35,354 bases of DNA. It comes from an uncultured bacterium (GTDB taxonomy: Bacteria > Pseudomonadota > Gammaproteobacteria > Burkholderiales > Burkholderiaceae_E). Every line of letters starts with the position of its first letter. Position 1 is the first letter of the stretch. Below, piece after piece: positions 7,953 to 15,040 of this stretch. Below the pieces are notes generated by a model. That model was not told the origin of the DNA. It saw nothing but the letters and a program-made list of their open reading frames with translations, and did not search any database. The stretch is from contig CAIPNM010000218.1 of the NCBI GenBank assembly GCA_903866395.1, positions 1-35,354 on the forward strand. The letters run 5' to 3'. The translations under genes were made by a program, and so were the position numbers.

Positions 7953-8519
7953 TCAAGACCAGCCGCGTAGCGCCGGTCGGGTTGCGAGGCGGGCGATACT
8001 CAGGAAGTGCTCCAGGCGAGTGCTGTGGGCACTCCCTCGTCGGGACCGATCGTCCCACCGGCAAAGCCGCAGTGCGTCCCTTGCGATGGGGTCTGCGTCA
8101 AACCTCTCGACCTCGGCCGAAGACATCGGACCGCCTTGCAACGCGAGCGAGCGCAGACACGGCACGGGAAGTGCGCGCATATAGCCTGGCTCGGTCGTGC
8201 ACAGATATCGCTTTGCGTCGACGTGCGCCGCGGCCAACCGCGCAACGCGCGGATCGAAGCGTGCGTCAAGCCAGCGCGCGCCGATTTCATGATGATGATC
8301 GTCCTCGGCCTGCCCTTCCTCTATGTCCGCAGTGGACGTCAGCAGATGGCCAATATCATGCGTGAGGGCTGCAGTCACCAGCCACGCAGGTGACCCCTCG
8401 CGCTCAGCGAGTGTTGCGCAATGGAGCGCGTGTTCGACGTGTCGGGCGGCATCCGAATATCGGAGCTCGCCCCGTTCAAAAAAGATGGAACGCAATTCAG
8501 TGATGGGGCAGACGCTCAT
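7953..8519 (-). CDS. PhnZ-type HD-domain protein, copy 2
   Basis: The 188-residue single-domain HD protein keeps the di-metal set: His30, His54-Asp55, His58, a DDHHHE run (73-78), HVDAKRYLC (His99, Lys103), SLALQGGPMS (124-133) and Asp156. This closely resembles the phosphonate-operon HDIG family and PhnZ, a mixed-valence di-iron oxygenase that cleaves the C-P bond of 1-hydroxy-2-aminoethylphosphonate. A paralogue lies at 22824 in the phn operon. This copy sits instead between agt and olsB, with no dioxygenase partner visible. The start codon has no clear ribosome site. A candidate Pho box (TGGTCTT and TCGTCAT, 8570-8587, minus strand) lies upstream. Possible substrates include a phosphono headgroup or inositol-like compounds, as in related MIOX. 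Family call firm, function unknown. Confidence 0.8.
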   Translation of the reverse strand: MSVCPITELRSIFFERGELRYSDAARHVEHALHCATLAEREGSPAWLVTAALTHDIGHLLTSTADIEEGQAEDDHHHEIGARWLDARFDPRVARLAAAHVDAKRYLCTTEPGYMRALPVPCLRSLALQGGPMSSAEVERFDADPIARDALRLCRWDDRSRRGSAHSTRLEHFLSIARLATRPALRGWS

Positions 8520-8595
8520 GACGGTCTATGGGGTCGCGTTGATCAGGTGAGCGAGTATCACGTTGTGCGATGACGAATCGAAGACCAGCGCAGAC

Positions 8596-8636
8596 CGAAA
8601 TAATTTCGCAACGATTCAGACACATTGCTGCAATGT
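8596..8636. promoter_or_regulatory. Two adjacent perfect palindromes upstream of olsB
   Basis: CGAAAT-A-ATTTCG (8596-8608) and ACATTGC-T-GCAATGT (8622-8636) are both perfect inverted repeats around a single central base. Their centres are 27 bp apart and they end 39 bp before the olsB ATG. Either could be an operator for a dimeric regulator. The first, AT-rich one could also overlap a promoter. Confidence 0.4.
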
Positions 8637-8675
8637 TGAAACGCGACGATCTCGCGGGTTGACCGGAGGTTCGCA

Positions 8676-9479
8676 ATGCTGATTCGTATCGATCGAGGAA
8701 TTGACGTGAACCGTTCCGCTGATCTGACTGCGGGACGTCGCTTCTACGTGCGGCTGGCCCGCAGCTGGTCGGAGGTCGAGGCGGCGCAGCGCCTGCGGTG
8801 GCGGGTATTCTCCGATGAGATGGGCGCCCGGCTCGAGAGCGGAAGACCCGGGATCGACTGGGATGTGTTCGATGATCATTGCGACCACCTGCTCGCGTTC
8901 GAGGCTGAGGAAGGGCGCGTGATCGGTACCTACAGGATCCTCACGCCTGAGGGCGCCGCTCGACTGGGTGCTTGCTATTCGGAGCGCGAATTCGACCTGA
9001 GTCCGCTTCAAGTGCTCAGGCCCCGGGCGGCCGAGATTGGCCGGTCCTGTGTCGATCCCGCATGGCGGGGAAGCGCGGTCCTCGCACTCATGTGGTCTGC
9101 GCTGATCGACTACGCACGCGAGCGCGGGTTGTCGTACCTGATGGGCTGTGCCTCGGTGCCGATGACTGATGGCGGCGTCTATGCAGCCAATCTCTACAAC
9201 ACGATGAGACCGAACATGGTGGAGCCCGCGCTGCGTGTTCAGCCACGTGTCGGGCTTGACGTGCACCGACTTGCCACTGGAGAACCCGCGCGGACGCCGA
9301 CGCTGATTCGTGGCTATTTGCGTATCGGCGCCAGGATCTGCGGCTTGCCCGCGGTAGATACGGATTTCAATACTGCCGACTTTTTGATGCTGCTTGACAT
9401 TGAATCGATCTCAACCCGGTTCGCGCGCCGCTTTGAAGCGGCGGCAAGAACAGGTGCCGCCGAGGCCCTCGCAGCCTGA
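8676..9479 (+). CDS. olsB: OlsB-like L-ornithine N-alpha-acyltransferase (GNAT fold)
   Basis: The 267-residue protein shows the OlsB/hemolysin-type acyltransferase signature: QRLRWRVFSDEMGARL, FDDHCDHLLAFE, VIGTYRIL, EFDLSPLQVLRPRAAEIGRSCVDPAWRG and YLMGCASVPMTDGG. OlsB attaches a 3-hydroxyacyl chain from acyl carrier protein to ornithine. The lyso-ornithine lipid is then completed by OlsA, which is not in this window. Ornithine lipids lack phosphorus and are commonly made under phosphate limitation, matching the surrounding genes. The ATG at 8676 has GGAGG 6 bp upstream, so the start is well supported. Two perfect palindromes lie just upstream, while no convincing Pho box was found on the plus strand. 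The stop is 1 bp from the convergent phosphodiesterase stop. A different amino-acid acceptor is the main alternative. Confidence 0.83.
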   Translation: MLIRIDRGIDVNRSADLTAGRRFYVRLARSWSEVEAAQRLRWRVFSDEMGARLESGRPGIDWDVFDDHCDHLLAFEAEEGRVIGTYRILTPEGAARLGACYSEREFDLSPLQVLRPRAAEIGRSCVDPAWRGSAVLALMWSALIDYARERGLSYLMGCASVPMTDGGVYAANLYNTMRPNMVEPALRVQPRVGLDVHRLATGEPARTPTLIRGYLRIGARICGLPAVDTDFNTADFLMLLDIESISTRFARRFEAAARTGAAEALAA

Positions 9480-9480
9480 C

Positions 9481-10299
9481 TTAACCGTCAATCAGCTCGC
9501 CCTTCTTTCGGAAGGGATACGGGCCGGGATAATCGCCGATCACCGCGACGTGCGAGACCAGCCGACCGCTGCTCCACCAGTGGAGGTGAAAGCCCGGCGG
9601 CTCCATGACAAAGCAGTCGTCGGCCTCGCTGTCGATATCAAGCGCCACCTGATGAGCGGGGCTAGGACAGGTGCTCGCAACCGTACCGGCAAAGCGGGTT
9701 GTTATCGAGCGATGCAGGTGGCCGCAGACGATGCGCTCGACCTGTGGGTGTCGCGCAATCACCCGAGCAAGCGCCTCGCGGTCGGCAAAGCCGATGCGGT
9801 CCATATGTCCGATACCGGTCAGAAACGGCGGGTGATGCATTGCAATGATCGTAGGCCGTTGGGGTGTCTTGGATAGGCTGCGATCTAGCCAATCAAGCCG
9901 ATCGCTGCAGAGGGTGCCACCGCTTTCCCCAGGCACAACGGTATCCAGCGCAATGATCTGGACCGGTAGCGTGTCGATCACAAACTGGATGTGATCGGCG
10001 CATTGATCCATATAGTGATGTCCCGGAAAGGCCCGCCGCAACTCCTGCCGGTCGTCATGATTTCCGGGCAACAGATAGACCGGCATAGGTAGGGGCTCCA
10101 GCAGGGTGCGAAGCCGACGGTACTCCTCGGGACGTCCAAAGTCGACCAGATCGCCAGTGGCGATCACCGCCGCCGGACGTTGGGGAAGGTCAAGAATCTG
10201 GCGCACACAGCGCGCGAGCATCACTGCCGTGTCTACGATGCCGTAAGCGAGGCTCCCCTCGCGTCGAATATGCAGGTCGCTGATCTGACAGATGAGCAT
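9481..10299 (-). CDS. GpdQ/CpdA-like metallophosphodiesterase
   Basis: The 272-residue class III phosphodiesterase has all five metal motifs: ISDLHI (about 6-11), TGDLVDFG, PGNHDD, AMHHPP and CGHLHR. It lacks a signal peptide and so is cytoplasmic. Homologues include GpdQ, which splits glycerophosphodiesters to glycerol 3-phosphate and alcohol, and the cAMP phosphodiesterase CpdA. It is the last gene of a five-gene minus-strand operon, 15 bp after the ABC ATPase gene. This argues that it processes the imported substrate, so glycerophosphodiesters, which also arise from lipid turnover, are attractive. That substrate is inferred. Length fits GpdQ. Its stop abuts the olsB stop from the other strand. 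Confidence 0.8.
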   Translation of the reverse strand: MLICQISDLHIRREGSLAYGIVDTAVMLARCVRQILDLPQRPAAVIATGDLVDFGRPEEYRRLRTLLEPLPMPVYLLPGNHDDRQELRRAFPGHHYMDQCADHIQFVIDTLPVQIIALDTVVPGESGGTLCSDRLDWLDRSLSKTPQRPTIIAMHHPPFLTGIGHMDRIGFADREALARVIARHPQVERIVCGHLHRSITTRFAGTVASTCPSPAHQVALDIDSEADDCFVMEPPGFHLHWWSSGRLVSHVAVIGDYPGPYPFRKKGELIDG

Positions 10300-10314
10300 A
10301 GTGTATCTCTCGTG

Positions 10315-11370
10315 TTAGATGCCCGGTGCGCGCGCGAAGTCGGGCTGGATCTGGCTAGCGGTGATCACGCAGCCGACCCGCTGACCAACGGCAATCTGTT
10401 CGCGGGGTGCGATCCGGGCGGTGAGCGTCTGCTCAGGGCAGGCAATGAGCGTGAGGCGAAGATGGTCGCCGAAATAAAAGCAGCTTGTGACCGTCGCGAT
10501 GAAATGCGCATCCGCCTCAGTCGATAGCTGGAGGTCCTCCGGCCTGAAGAGGAGGGCAACCGGGCCATCCGGTGCATCGACTGCGATACGGCTTGAGCCG
10601 ACCGTCAGGAACCCCGCAGAGACATCCCCTGTCAGCTTGTTCATCGTGCCAATAAAGTCGGTGACAAACGCCGTTGCGGGCGTCTCGTAGATCTGTCTCG
10701 GCGTTCCGATCTGTTCGATATGACCCTGGTTCATGACCACCACACGGTCGGCGAGCGCCATCGCTTCGGTCTGGTCGTGCGTGACATACACCGCGGTAAT
10801 TCCAAGGCCCCGAAGCAACTGATCAATCTCAAGGCGAAGGTCATCTCGAAGCCGGGCATCAAGCGCCGTGAGCGGTTCATCGAGTAGCAGCACCTTAGGC
10901 CGGGCCGCGATTGCACGCGCGAGCGCGACGCGCTGGCGCTGTCCGCCAGAGAGCTGGTCGATTCGCCGGTGTCGCAGATCCTCGATCCGCATCATGGCCA
11001 GCATGTCGGCAACCCTTCGGTCACACTCCGCACCAGGAACCCGTCTCACCTTGAGTCCGTAGGCAACGTTCTGTGCCACATCCATATTCGGAAACAGGGC
11101 GTAGCTCTGGAACACCATTCCAACGCCGCGCTTCTCAACGGGGACCAGGGTGACATCGTGCTCATCAAACAAGACCCGCCCGCCCGGATCAGGAAAATCC
11201 AGGCCTGCGATAAGTCTAAGTAGCGTCGTTTTGCCGCAGCCCGAGGGACCGAGCAGGGCGATGGTTTCACCCGACTTGATGACGAGATCGCAGCCCTTGA
11301 GCGCGCGGGTGCCGTCGGGAAACGTGCGGGCACAGTCCGCGAGGCGGAGCGAGATTCCGGTGGCGGTCAT
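10315..11370 (-). CDS. ABC transporter ATPase, PhnT-like (spermidine/Fe3+/AEP class)
   Basis: The 351-residue importer ATPase has Walker A GPSGCGKTT (about 40-48), the Q-loop in MVFQSYALFP, signature LSGGQRQRVALARA, Walker B VLLLDEPLTALD and the H-loop YVTHDQTEAMALA. A C-terminal TOBE-type extension (about 245-351) includes VALLFRPEDLQL. It powers import through the two adjacent permeases. Its start overlaps the upstream permease stop in ATGA, indicating translational coupling. The whole operon matches the layout of PhnSTUV 2-aminoethylphosphonate importers and of Fe3+/polyamine importers, and the neighbouring phosphorus genes favour an organophosphorus substrate. The phosphodiesterase gene downstream points to a phosphodiester. 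ATPase function is certain, the substrate is not. Confidence 0.88.
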   Translation of the reverse strand: MTATGISLRLADCARTFPDGTRALKGCDLVIKSGETIALLGPSGCGKTTLLRLIAGLDFPDPGGRVLFDEHDVTLVPVEKRGVGMVFQSYALFPNMDVAQNVAYGLKVRRVPGAECDRRVADMLAMMRIEDLRHRRIDQLSGGQRQRVALARAIAARPKVLLLDEPLTALDARLRDDLRLEIDQLLRGLGITAVYVTHDQTEAMALADRVVVMNQGHIEQIGTPRQIYETPATAFVTDFIGTMNKLTGDVSAGFLTVGSSRIAVDAPDGPVALLFRPEDLQLSTEADAHFIATVTSCFYFGDHLRLTLIACPEQTLTARIAPREQIAVGQRVGCVITASQIQPDFARAPGI

Positions 11371-12185
11371 CGGGACCTCCCGTTGACCCGCTGAAGCGCG
11401 ATCAGCAGCGGAGTGATCAGCATGAAGAAAATCACGGTGTAGGCACTTCCAACCTCGATGCGAAGCGATGCATAGGCATCGGCGAGGCCGATTGGCAGCG
11501 TCTTCGTGAGCGGGGTATGTAGAAGAAGGGTCATGTTGAATTCACCGAGCGATAGCGTCAGCACCATCAGGGAGCCGGCGACGATACCGCCTGCGCTATT
11601 GGGCAGGACGACGTGAACCATTCGCTGCCAGAAGCTCGCGCCCAGGCTGCGGGCGGCCTCTTCGAGCGCGGTAAGATCGATGGAGCTCATCACGGCAAGA
11701 ACGCTCCGGACCATGAAGGGTAGCGTGAACAGAACATGCCCGATCAGGATGAAGAGCCAGCTCTGCCGCCACTCGCCCCAGCCGCCGAACGTCACGATGA
11801 GTGCGAGTGCGGTAGCGAGTCCTGGTACTGCGATCGGCATGACCAGCAGCTCCTCGACGACGCGACTTGCACGCGATGGACTGCGGAAGAGCGCGTAGGC
11901 GGCCGGTATCCCAATCAGCAGATTGCAGGCGAGGCAGGCGAAGGCAATCTGTAGGGATAACGTGATGGAGGGATGGTATTCAGCGAGAACCTTGATCAGC
12001 CAGGTCATGGTGAGCCCGCTCGACCAGCCCTCAAAATAGTTGGAGGTGACCCCGGCAAGAAGCGACATCATGACCGGGAGGATCAGGAACACACAAAGAA
12101 GCACCGTGATCGAGAGCTGCAGCCAGAACGTGATACCCCGCCCAGGCCCCCTTGTGATTCCCCTGTCAGGAGGTGTCTGCGACAT
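11367..12185 (-). CDS. ABC transporter permease, PhnV-like
   Basis: The roughly 272-residue integral membrane protein has about six hydrophobic helices and the conserved inner-face EAA loop LEEAARSLGASFWQRMVHVVLP (split here as LEEAARSLGAS then FWQRMVHVVLP, about residues 185-206). The longest frame begins at 12263, but ATG 12185, four bases after the upstream permease stop, gives a normal cytoplasmic N-terminus, so it is chosen. It pairs with the second permease to form the translocation channel. Coupling to the ATPase gene is by a 4-bp overlap. Helix positions were judged by eye. Confidence 0.85.
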   Translation of the reverse strand: MSQTPPDRGITRGPGRGITFWLQLSITVLLCVFLILPVMMSLLAGVTSNYFEGWSSGLTMTWLIKVLAEYHPSITLSLQIAFACLACNLLIGIPAAYALFRSPSRASRVVEELLVMPIAVPGLATALALIVTFGGWGEWRQSWLFILIGHVLFTLPFMVRSVLAVMSSIDLTALEEAARSLGASFWQRMVHVVLPNSAGGIVAGSLMVLTLSLGEFNMTLLLHTPLTKTLPIGLADAYASLRIEVGSAYTVIFFMLITPLLIALQRVNGRSR

Positions 12186-12189
12186 GGCT

Positions 12190-13041
12190 TCAGCCCGCCG
12201 CGGCAACGCTGGTGCCCGAGACGCTTCGGGCGAGCGCAAGCGCGGCCCAGGTGATCGCGCCAAGGACGAACGACAGCGCCGCAGCCATAGCGATGTTGGC
12301 CTGCAGGGTGAACTCTGTGTAGATCACCATCGGTAGCACGTTGATACGAGTGGCGAGCGTGAAGGCGGTACCGAAGGCGCCCATCGCGGTGGCAAAGCAG
12401 ATGGCGCCCGCGGCAACAAGCGCTGGCTTGAGCGCCGGCACAATCACATCGAGGGCGACCCGTATCGGACCAGCACCCAGCGACCGGGCTGCTTCCTCGA
12501 TTCGTGGGTCTAGCTTCTCCGCGCTTGCCATGATCGTGAGGATGGTGCGAGGAATCGAAAAATAGAGATAGCCGAAAAATAGACCTGTCATTGAATAGGC
12601 GAACACCCAGCGTTCACCAAACAAGGCGTCGGTCATCAGCGGTATCAGCCCCTGCCTGCCGCCCAGCATGATCACCATGAAGCCGATCACCACACCGGGG
12701 AAAGCGAGGGGCAAGGTCAGCATCGAGACCAAAAGGGCTCGCCCTCGAAAGCCATGACGGGTCAGAAATACGCCACTCACGGTCGAAAAAATCAGGGTGA
12801 CCAGTGTGGTGGCGGCGGCAAGCATGATGGTAGAACCAAGACTCGTCAGATACCGGGTGTCGGTCAGTGCGGCGCCGTAAGCCCCCCAGCCGAGCGGCCC
12901 CGACCCCCCGATCAGTACCAGGCGAGCCATCGGAATCAGGAAGAACGCGCAAAAGATCACCGCTACCGGCAGGAGCAGTAGCGGCGCTTCGATCCAGCCG
13001 GGTGGCATGCGAACCCGGATACCGCCGGACGGTGTCCGCAT
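12190..13041 (-). CDS. ABC transporter permease, PhnU-like
   Basis: The 283-residue protein has a first hydrophobic helix near residues 17-39 (EAPLLLLPVAVIFCAFF), about five more, and an EAA loop IEEAARSLGAGPIRVALDVIVP (about 180-200, in part). It is the partner permease of the same importer. The ATG at 13041 has GAGGA about 7 bp upstream. It follows the binding-protein gene by 32 bp, a gap containing part of a 15-bp tandem duplication. Separate PhnU and PhnV permeases, rather than one fused PhnU2, match the Salmonella-type 2-aminoethylphosphonate system. Fe3+ and polyamine importers share the same layout, so substrate rests on context. Confidence 0.85.
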   Translation of the reverse strand: MRTPSGGIRVRMPPGWIEAPLLLLPVAVIFCAFFLIPMARLVLIGGSGPLGWGAYGAALTDTRYLTSLGSTIMLAAATTLVTLIFSTVSGVFLTRHGFRGRALLVSMLTLPLAFPGVVIGFMVIMLGGRQGLIPLMTDALFGERWVFAYSMTGLFFGYLYFSIPRTILTIMASAEKLDPRIEEAARSLGAGPIRVALDVIVPALKPALVAAGAICFATAMGAFGTAFTLATRINVLPMVIYTEFTLQANIAMAAALSFVLGAITWAALALARSVSGTSVAAAG

Positions 13042-13048
13042 TGGCGTC

Positions 13049-13077
13049 CTCGCGCGATTCAGGCTCGCGCGATTCAG
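13049..13077. repeat. 15-bp tandem duplication spanning the binding-protein stop codon
   Basis: CTCGCGCGATTCAG occurs at 13049-13062 and again at 13064-13077. On the minus strand each copy contains TGA in the same frame, so the binding-protein stop codon is duplicated five codons downstream. It looks like a recent slippage event with no effect on the protein. Confidence 0.75.
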
Positions 13078-14087
13078 CCAATTTCCTTCTGATAGCGGTC
13101 TGCGATCGTACGCGACGCGGCTGCGAGCTTGAACACATCCAGCGGACGTGCGCGCGCATAGTCGGCATCGGGCAGAAAACGCGATCGCACCTCATCGCTC
13201 ATCGCCGACGCCAGGACCGGCCTCAGATAGGCGCCCGCCCAGTGACGCTGTCCCTGGTCGCTCAAAACGAAATCAAGCACCTTGCGCGCATTGTCGGGAT
13301 TGGGTCCGCGTGCAACAAGCCCCATCACGTAGGGCAGCTGCTGGGTTCCCTCGCGGGGGATCACAAACTCGACGGGCGCTTTGTCAGCGTATTTGCCGCG
13401 ATAGGCGTTGAAGTCATAGTCGAGAAGGATGGGAATCTCGCCAGACAGAACACGGGCGTAGGAGGTCTGGGTCGGGACAACCGGTTGGTTCGCCTGCAGA
13501 CGCCGGAAGAAATCAATCCCAGGTCCAAGGTTCTCGTAGTCGCCACCCAGCGCAAGGTTCACAGCGATCACGCCAACCTGTCCGACCGCGGCGCTGGCGG
13601 GGTTGAGGTATCCAACCAGACCACGGTAGTCGGGCTTCAGCAGATCGGCCCAGCTCGCAGGCACTGGCTTGCCGCGAAGCGCTGCCCGGTTCACGAACAG
13701 CCCGAGTGTTCCCGAGTGGATCGTGAACCAGTAACCATCGGGGTCCTTCATTCCAGCTGGAATCTGATCCCAACGCGCCGGCTTGTAGGGGGCCAGCACG
13801 TCGGCGGCGCGGGCCTGTGGACCCACCTGACCGCCGAGGTAAACCACATCTGCCACCGGCTTGGCACGCTCTGCAATGAGCGCAGCCAGCGACTGGCCGG
13901 AATTTTTGTTGTCGGGAGGAACTACGATGCCGGTCGACTGCCCGACCAGCTTTAGCATGCCGCCCCAGTCAGCCCACTCAGGCGGGCAGTTGTAGCAAAT
14001 GGCGCGGGAGGCCTGTGCCCGCGCGGGCAGGGCCGGCCCGACGACAACTGCTGCGCCCGCAGCATTAACAAACGTTCTGCGCTTCAT
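13074..14087 (-). CDS. Periplasmic substrate-binding protein of the PhnSTUV-like importer
   Basis: The 337-residue protein starts with a cleavable, Tat-like signal (KRRTF, then an Ala/Val-rich core, then AlaArgAla before residue 25). The mature part follows the class of Fe3+/2-aminoethylphosphonate binding proteins, with ADVVYLGGQVGPQARAADVL, TIHSGTLGLFVNRAAL, SWADLLKPDYRGLVGYLNP and DNARKVLDFVLSDQGQRHW. It captures substrate in the periplasm for the downstream permeases. The ATG has AGGAGG 6 bp upstream. A candidate Pho box lies about 55 bp upstream, and the Nudix gene ends beyond it, so this is probably the first gene of its own operon. AEP, a glycerophosphodiester or iron are the plausible ligands, with phosphorus compounds favoured by the context. 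Confidence 0.83.
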   Translation of the reverse strand: MKRRTFVNAAGAAVVVGPALPARAQASRAICYNCPPEWADWGGMLKLVGQSTGIVVPPDNKNSGQSLAALIAERAKPVADVVYLGGQVGPQARAADVLAPYKPARWDQIPAGMKDPDGYWFTIHSGTLGLFVNRAALRGKPVPASWADLLKPDYRGLVGYLNPASAAVGQVGVIAVNLALGGDYENLGPGIDFFRRLQANQPVVPTQTSYARVLSGEIPILLDYDFNAYRGKYADKAPVEFVIPREGTQQLPYVMGLVARGPNPDNARKVLDFVLSDQGQRHWAGAYLRPVLASAMSDEVRSRFLPDADYARARPLDVFKLAAASRTIADRYQKEIG

Positions 14088-14140
14088 GAAGCCCTCCTGG
14101 CTGAAATGAGCATGTGTCGACCCGAGTGTCGGAGGGCTGT

Positions 14141-14158
14141 ATGAAGAATTGATGACGG
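14141..14158 (-). promoter_or_regulatory. Candidate Pho box for the PhnSTUV-like operon
   Basis: On the minus strand, CCGTCAT and TCTTCAT are separated by CAAT, giving the 11-bp PhoB period. The site ends 54 bp upstream of the binding-protein ATG, a normal distance for an activator site. It is among the better matches in the window. Confidence 0.5.
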
Positions 14159-14193
14159 GTTAGGTCTCCAATTGATGAACATGCCCCACGACG

Positions 14194-14934
14194 CTAGCGG
14201 CAAAAAGTCGCTGCGATGGCACATGCGGCGTCCTCGGTAAACGATCTGGCCTGAATCAGGTCGATCACCTCTGCCGCCCTAAACGCATGAAACCCACTCA
14301 CTTCCCCATCCTGATTGGCGGGGCGTTCGTCGGGTCCGATCTCGAGGGAAAATACAAACAGGCGTTCGGTATGCCAACCCTCGGGCACCTGTCTTTCGGT
14401 GAGGACCTCCCGCCTCGGACCGATCAGATCTGAGGGCAAGCGTGTGAGGCCCGCCTCTTCGAATATCTCCCTGGCAGCGCATTGCTCCGCATCCTCTCCC
14501 GCCGGAATGCCACCTGCTGCCAGGTTGTCCAGGCAGCCTGGGTCGGTCGCCTTACTGAGGGCGCGCCGTCCGCACCACATCTGGCCATCGCGAGTAAGGC
14601 CGTGTACATGAACCGCGTGACTGCGCAGGCCGAAGTATCGAAAGGCGGCCCGCTCGAGCCGGAACAGCTCTGGTTGTGCATAAGGCCAGCGATCCTCCCG
14701 ATGGCCCCAGCATGAAAACGCCTCGCCCCGCCAGCCGGTGATCAGTCCCTGGTCGCGAAGCTCCTCAGCAATCGATTGCAGCAATGCGCTTCGCTCGCTC
14801 GCAGACAGGTGGGCCGCGCGCCACCGATAGTGCTCGCCCACCTTTAAAAGGGGGGCTCGATCGGGCAATGCGGCGGCCAGTCGTTCGATCCGTTCCACCG
14901 GCAGCATGCCCACGGCAAACGGGCAGCCGTCCAA
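14194..14934 (-). CDS. DUF4743-type Nudix hydrolase
   Basis: The C-terminal half carries a full Nudix box, GGIPAGEDAEQCAAREIFEEAGL (about residues 140-162), for Mg-dependent cleavage of nucleoside-diphosphate-linked compounds. The N-terminal half resembles the DUF4743 domain paired with such boxes in thiamine-pyrophosphokinase-like proteins. TTG at 14934 (246 residues) is the only standard start in frame. However, the frame stays open upstream and encodes plausible sequence (AYLEGILARAQ and SWVSWW). A GGAGG at about 15035-15031 lies 5-6 bp before a CTG at 15024, so a non-canonical start giving 276 residues is likely. It sits 106 bp downstream of phnY in the same direction and is probably co-transcribed. 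Substrate unknown. Confidence 0.8.
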   Translation of the reverse strand: MDGCPFAVGMLPVERIERLAAALPDRAPLLKVGEHYRWRAAHLSASERSALLQSIAEELRDQGLITGWRGEAFSCWGHREDRWPYAQPELFRLERAAFRYFGLRSHAVHVHGLTRDGQMWCGRRALSKATDPGCLDNLAAGGIPAGEDAEQCAAREIFEEAGLTRLPSDLIGPRREVLTERQVPEGWHTERLFVFSLEIGPDERPANQDGEVSGFHAFRAAEVIDLIQARSFTEDAACAIAATFCR

Positions 14935-15040
14935 CCACCACGAGACCCAGGAATCGGGTGGGCGTTGCTGCGCACGGGCAAGGATGCCCTCCAGGTAGGC
15001 GCGTGCGTCGCCACTGAAATTCAGAATTGCCTCCAGCGCA

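Noticed and set aside
12867-13955. 362-codon plus-strand frame opposite the importer binding protein
   Set aside because: The minus-strand gene has a signal peptide, ribosome site and family motifs; the opposite frame is low-complexity shadow.
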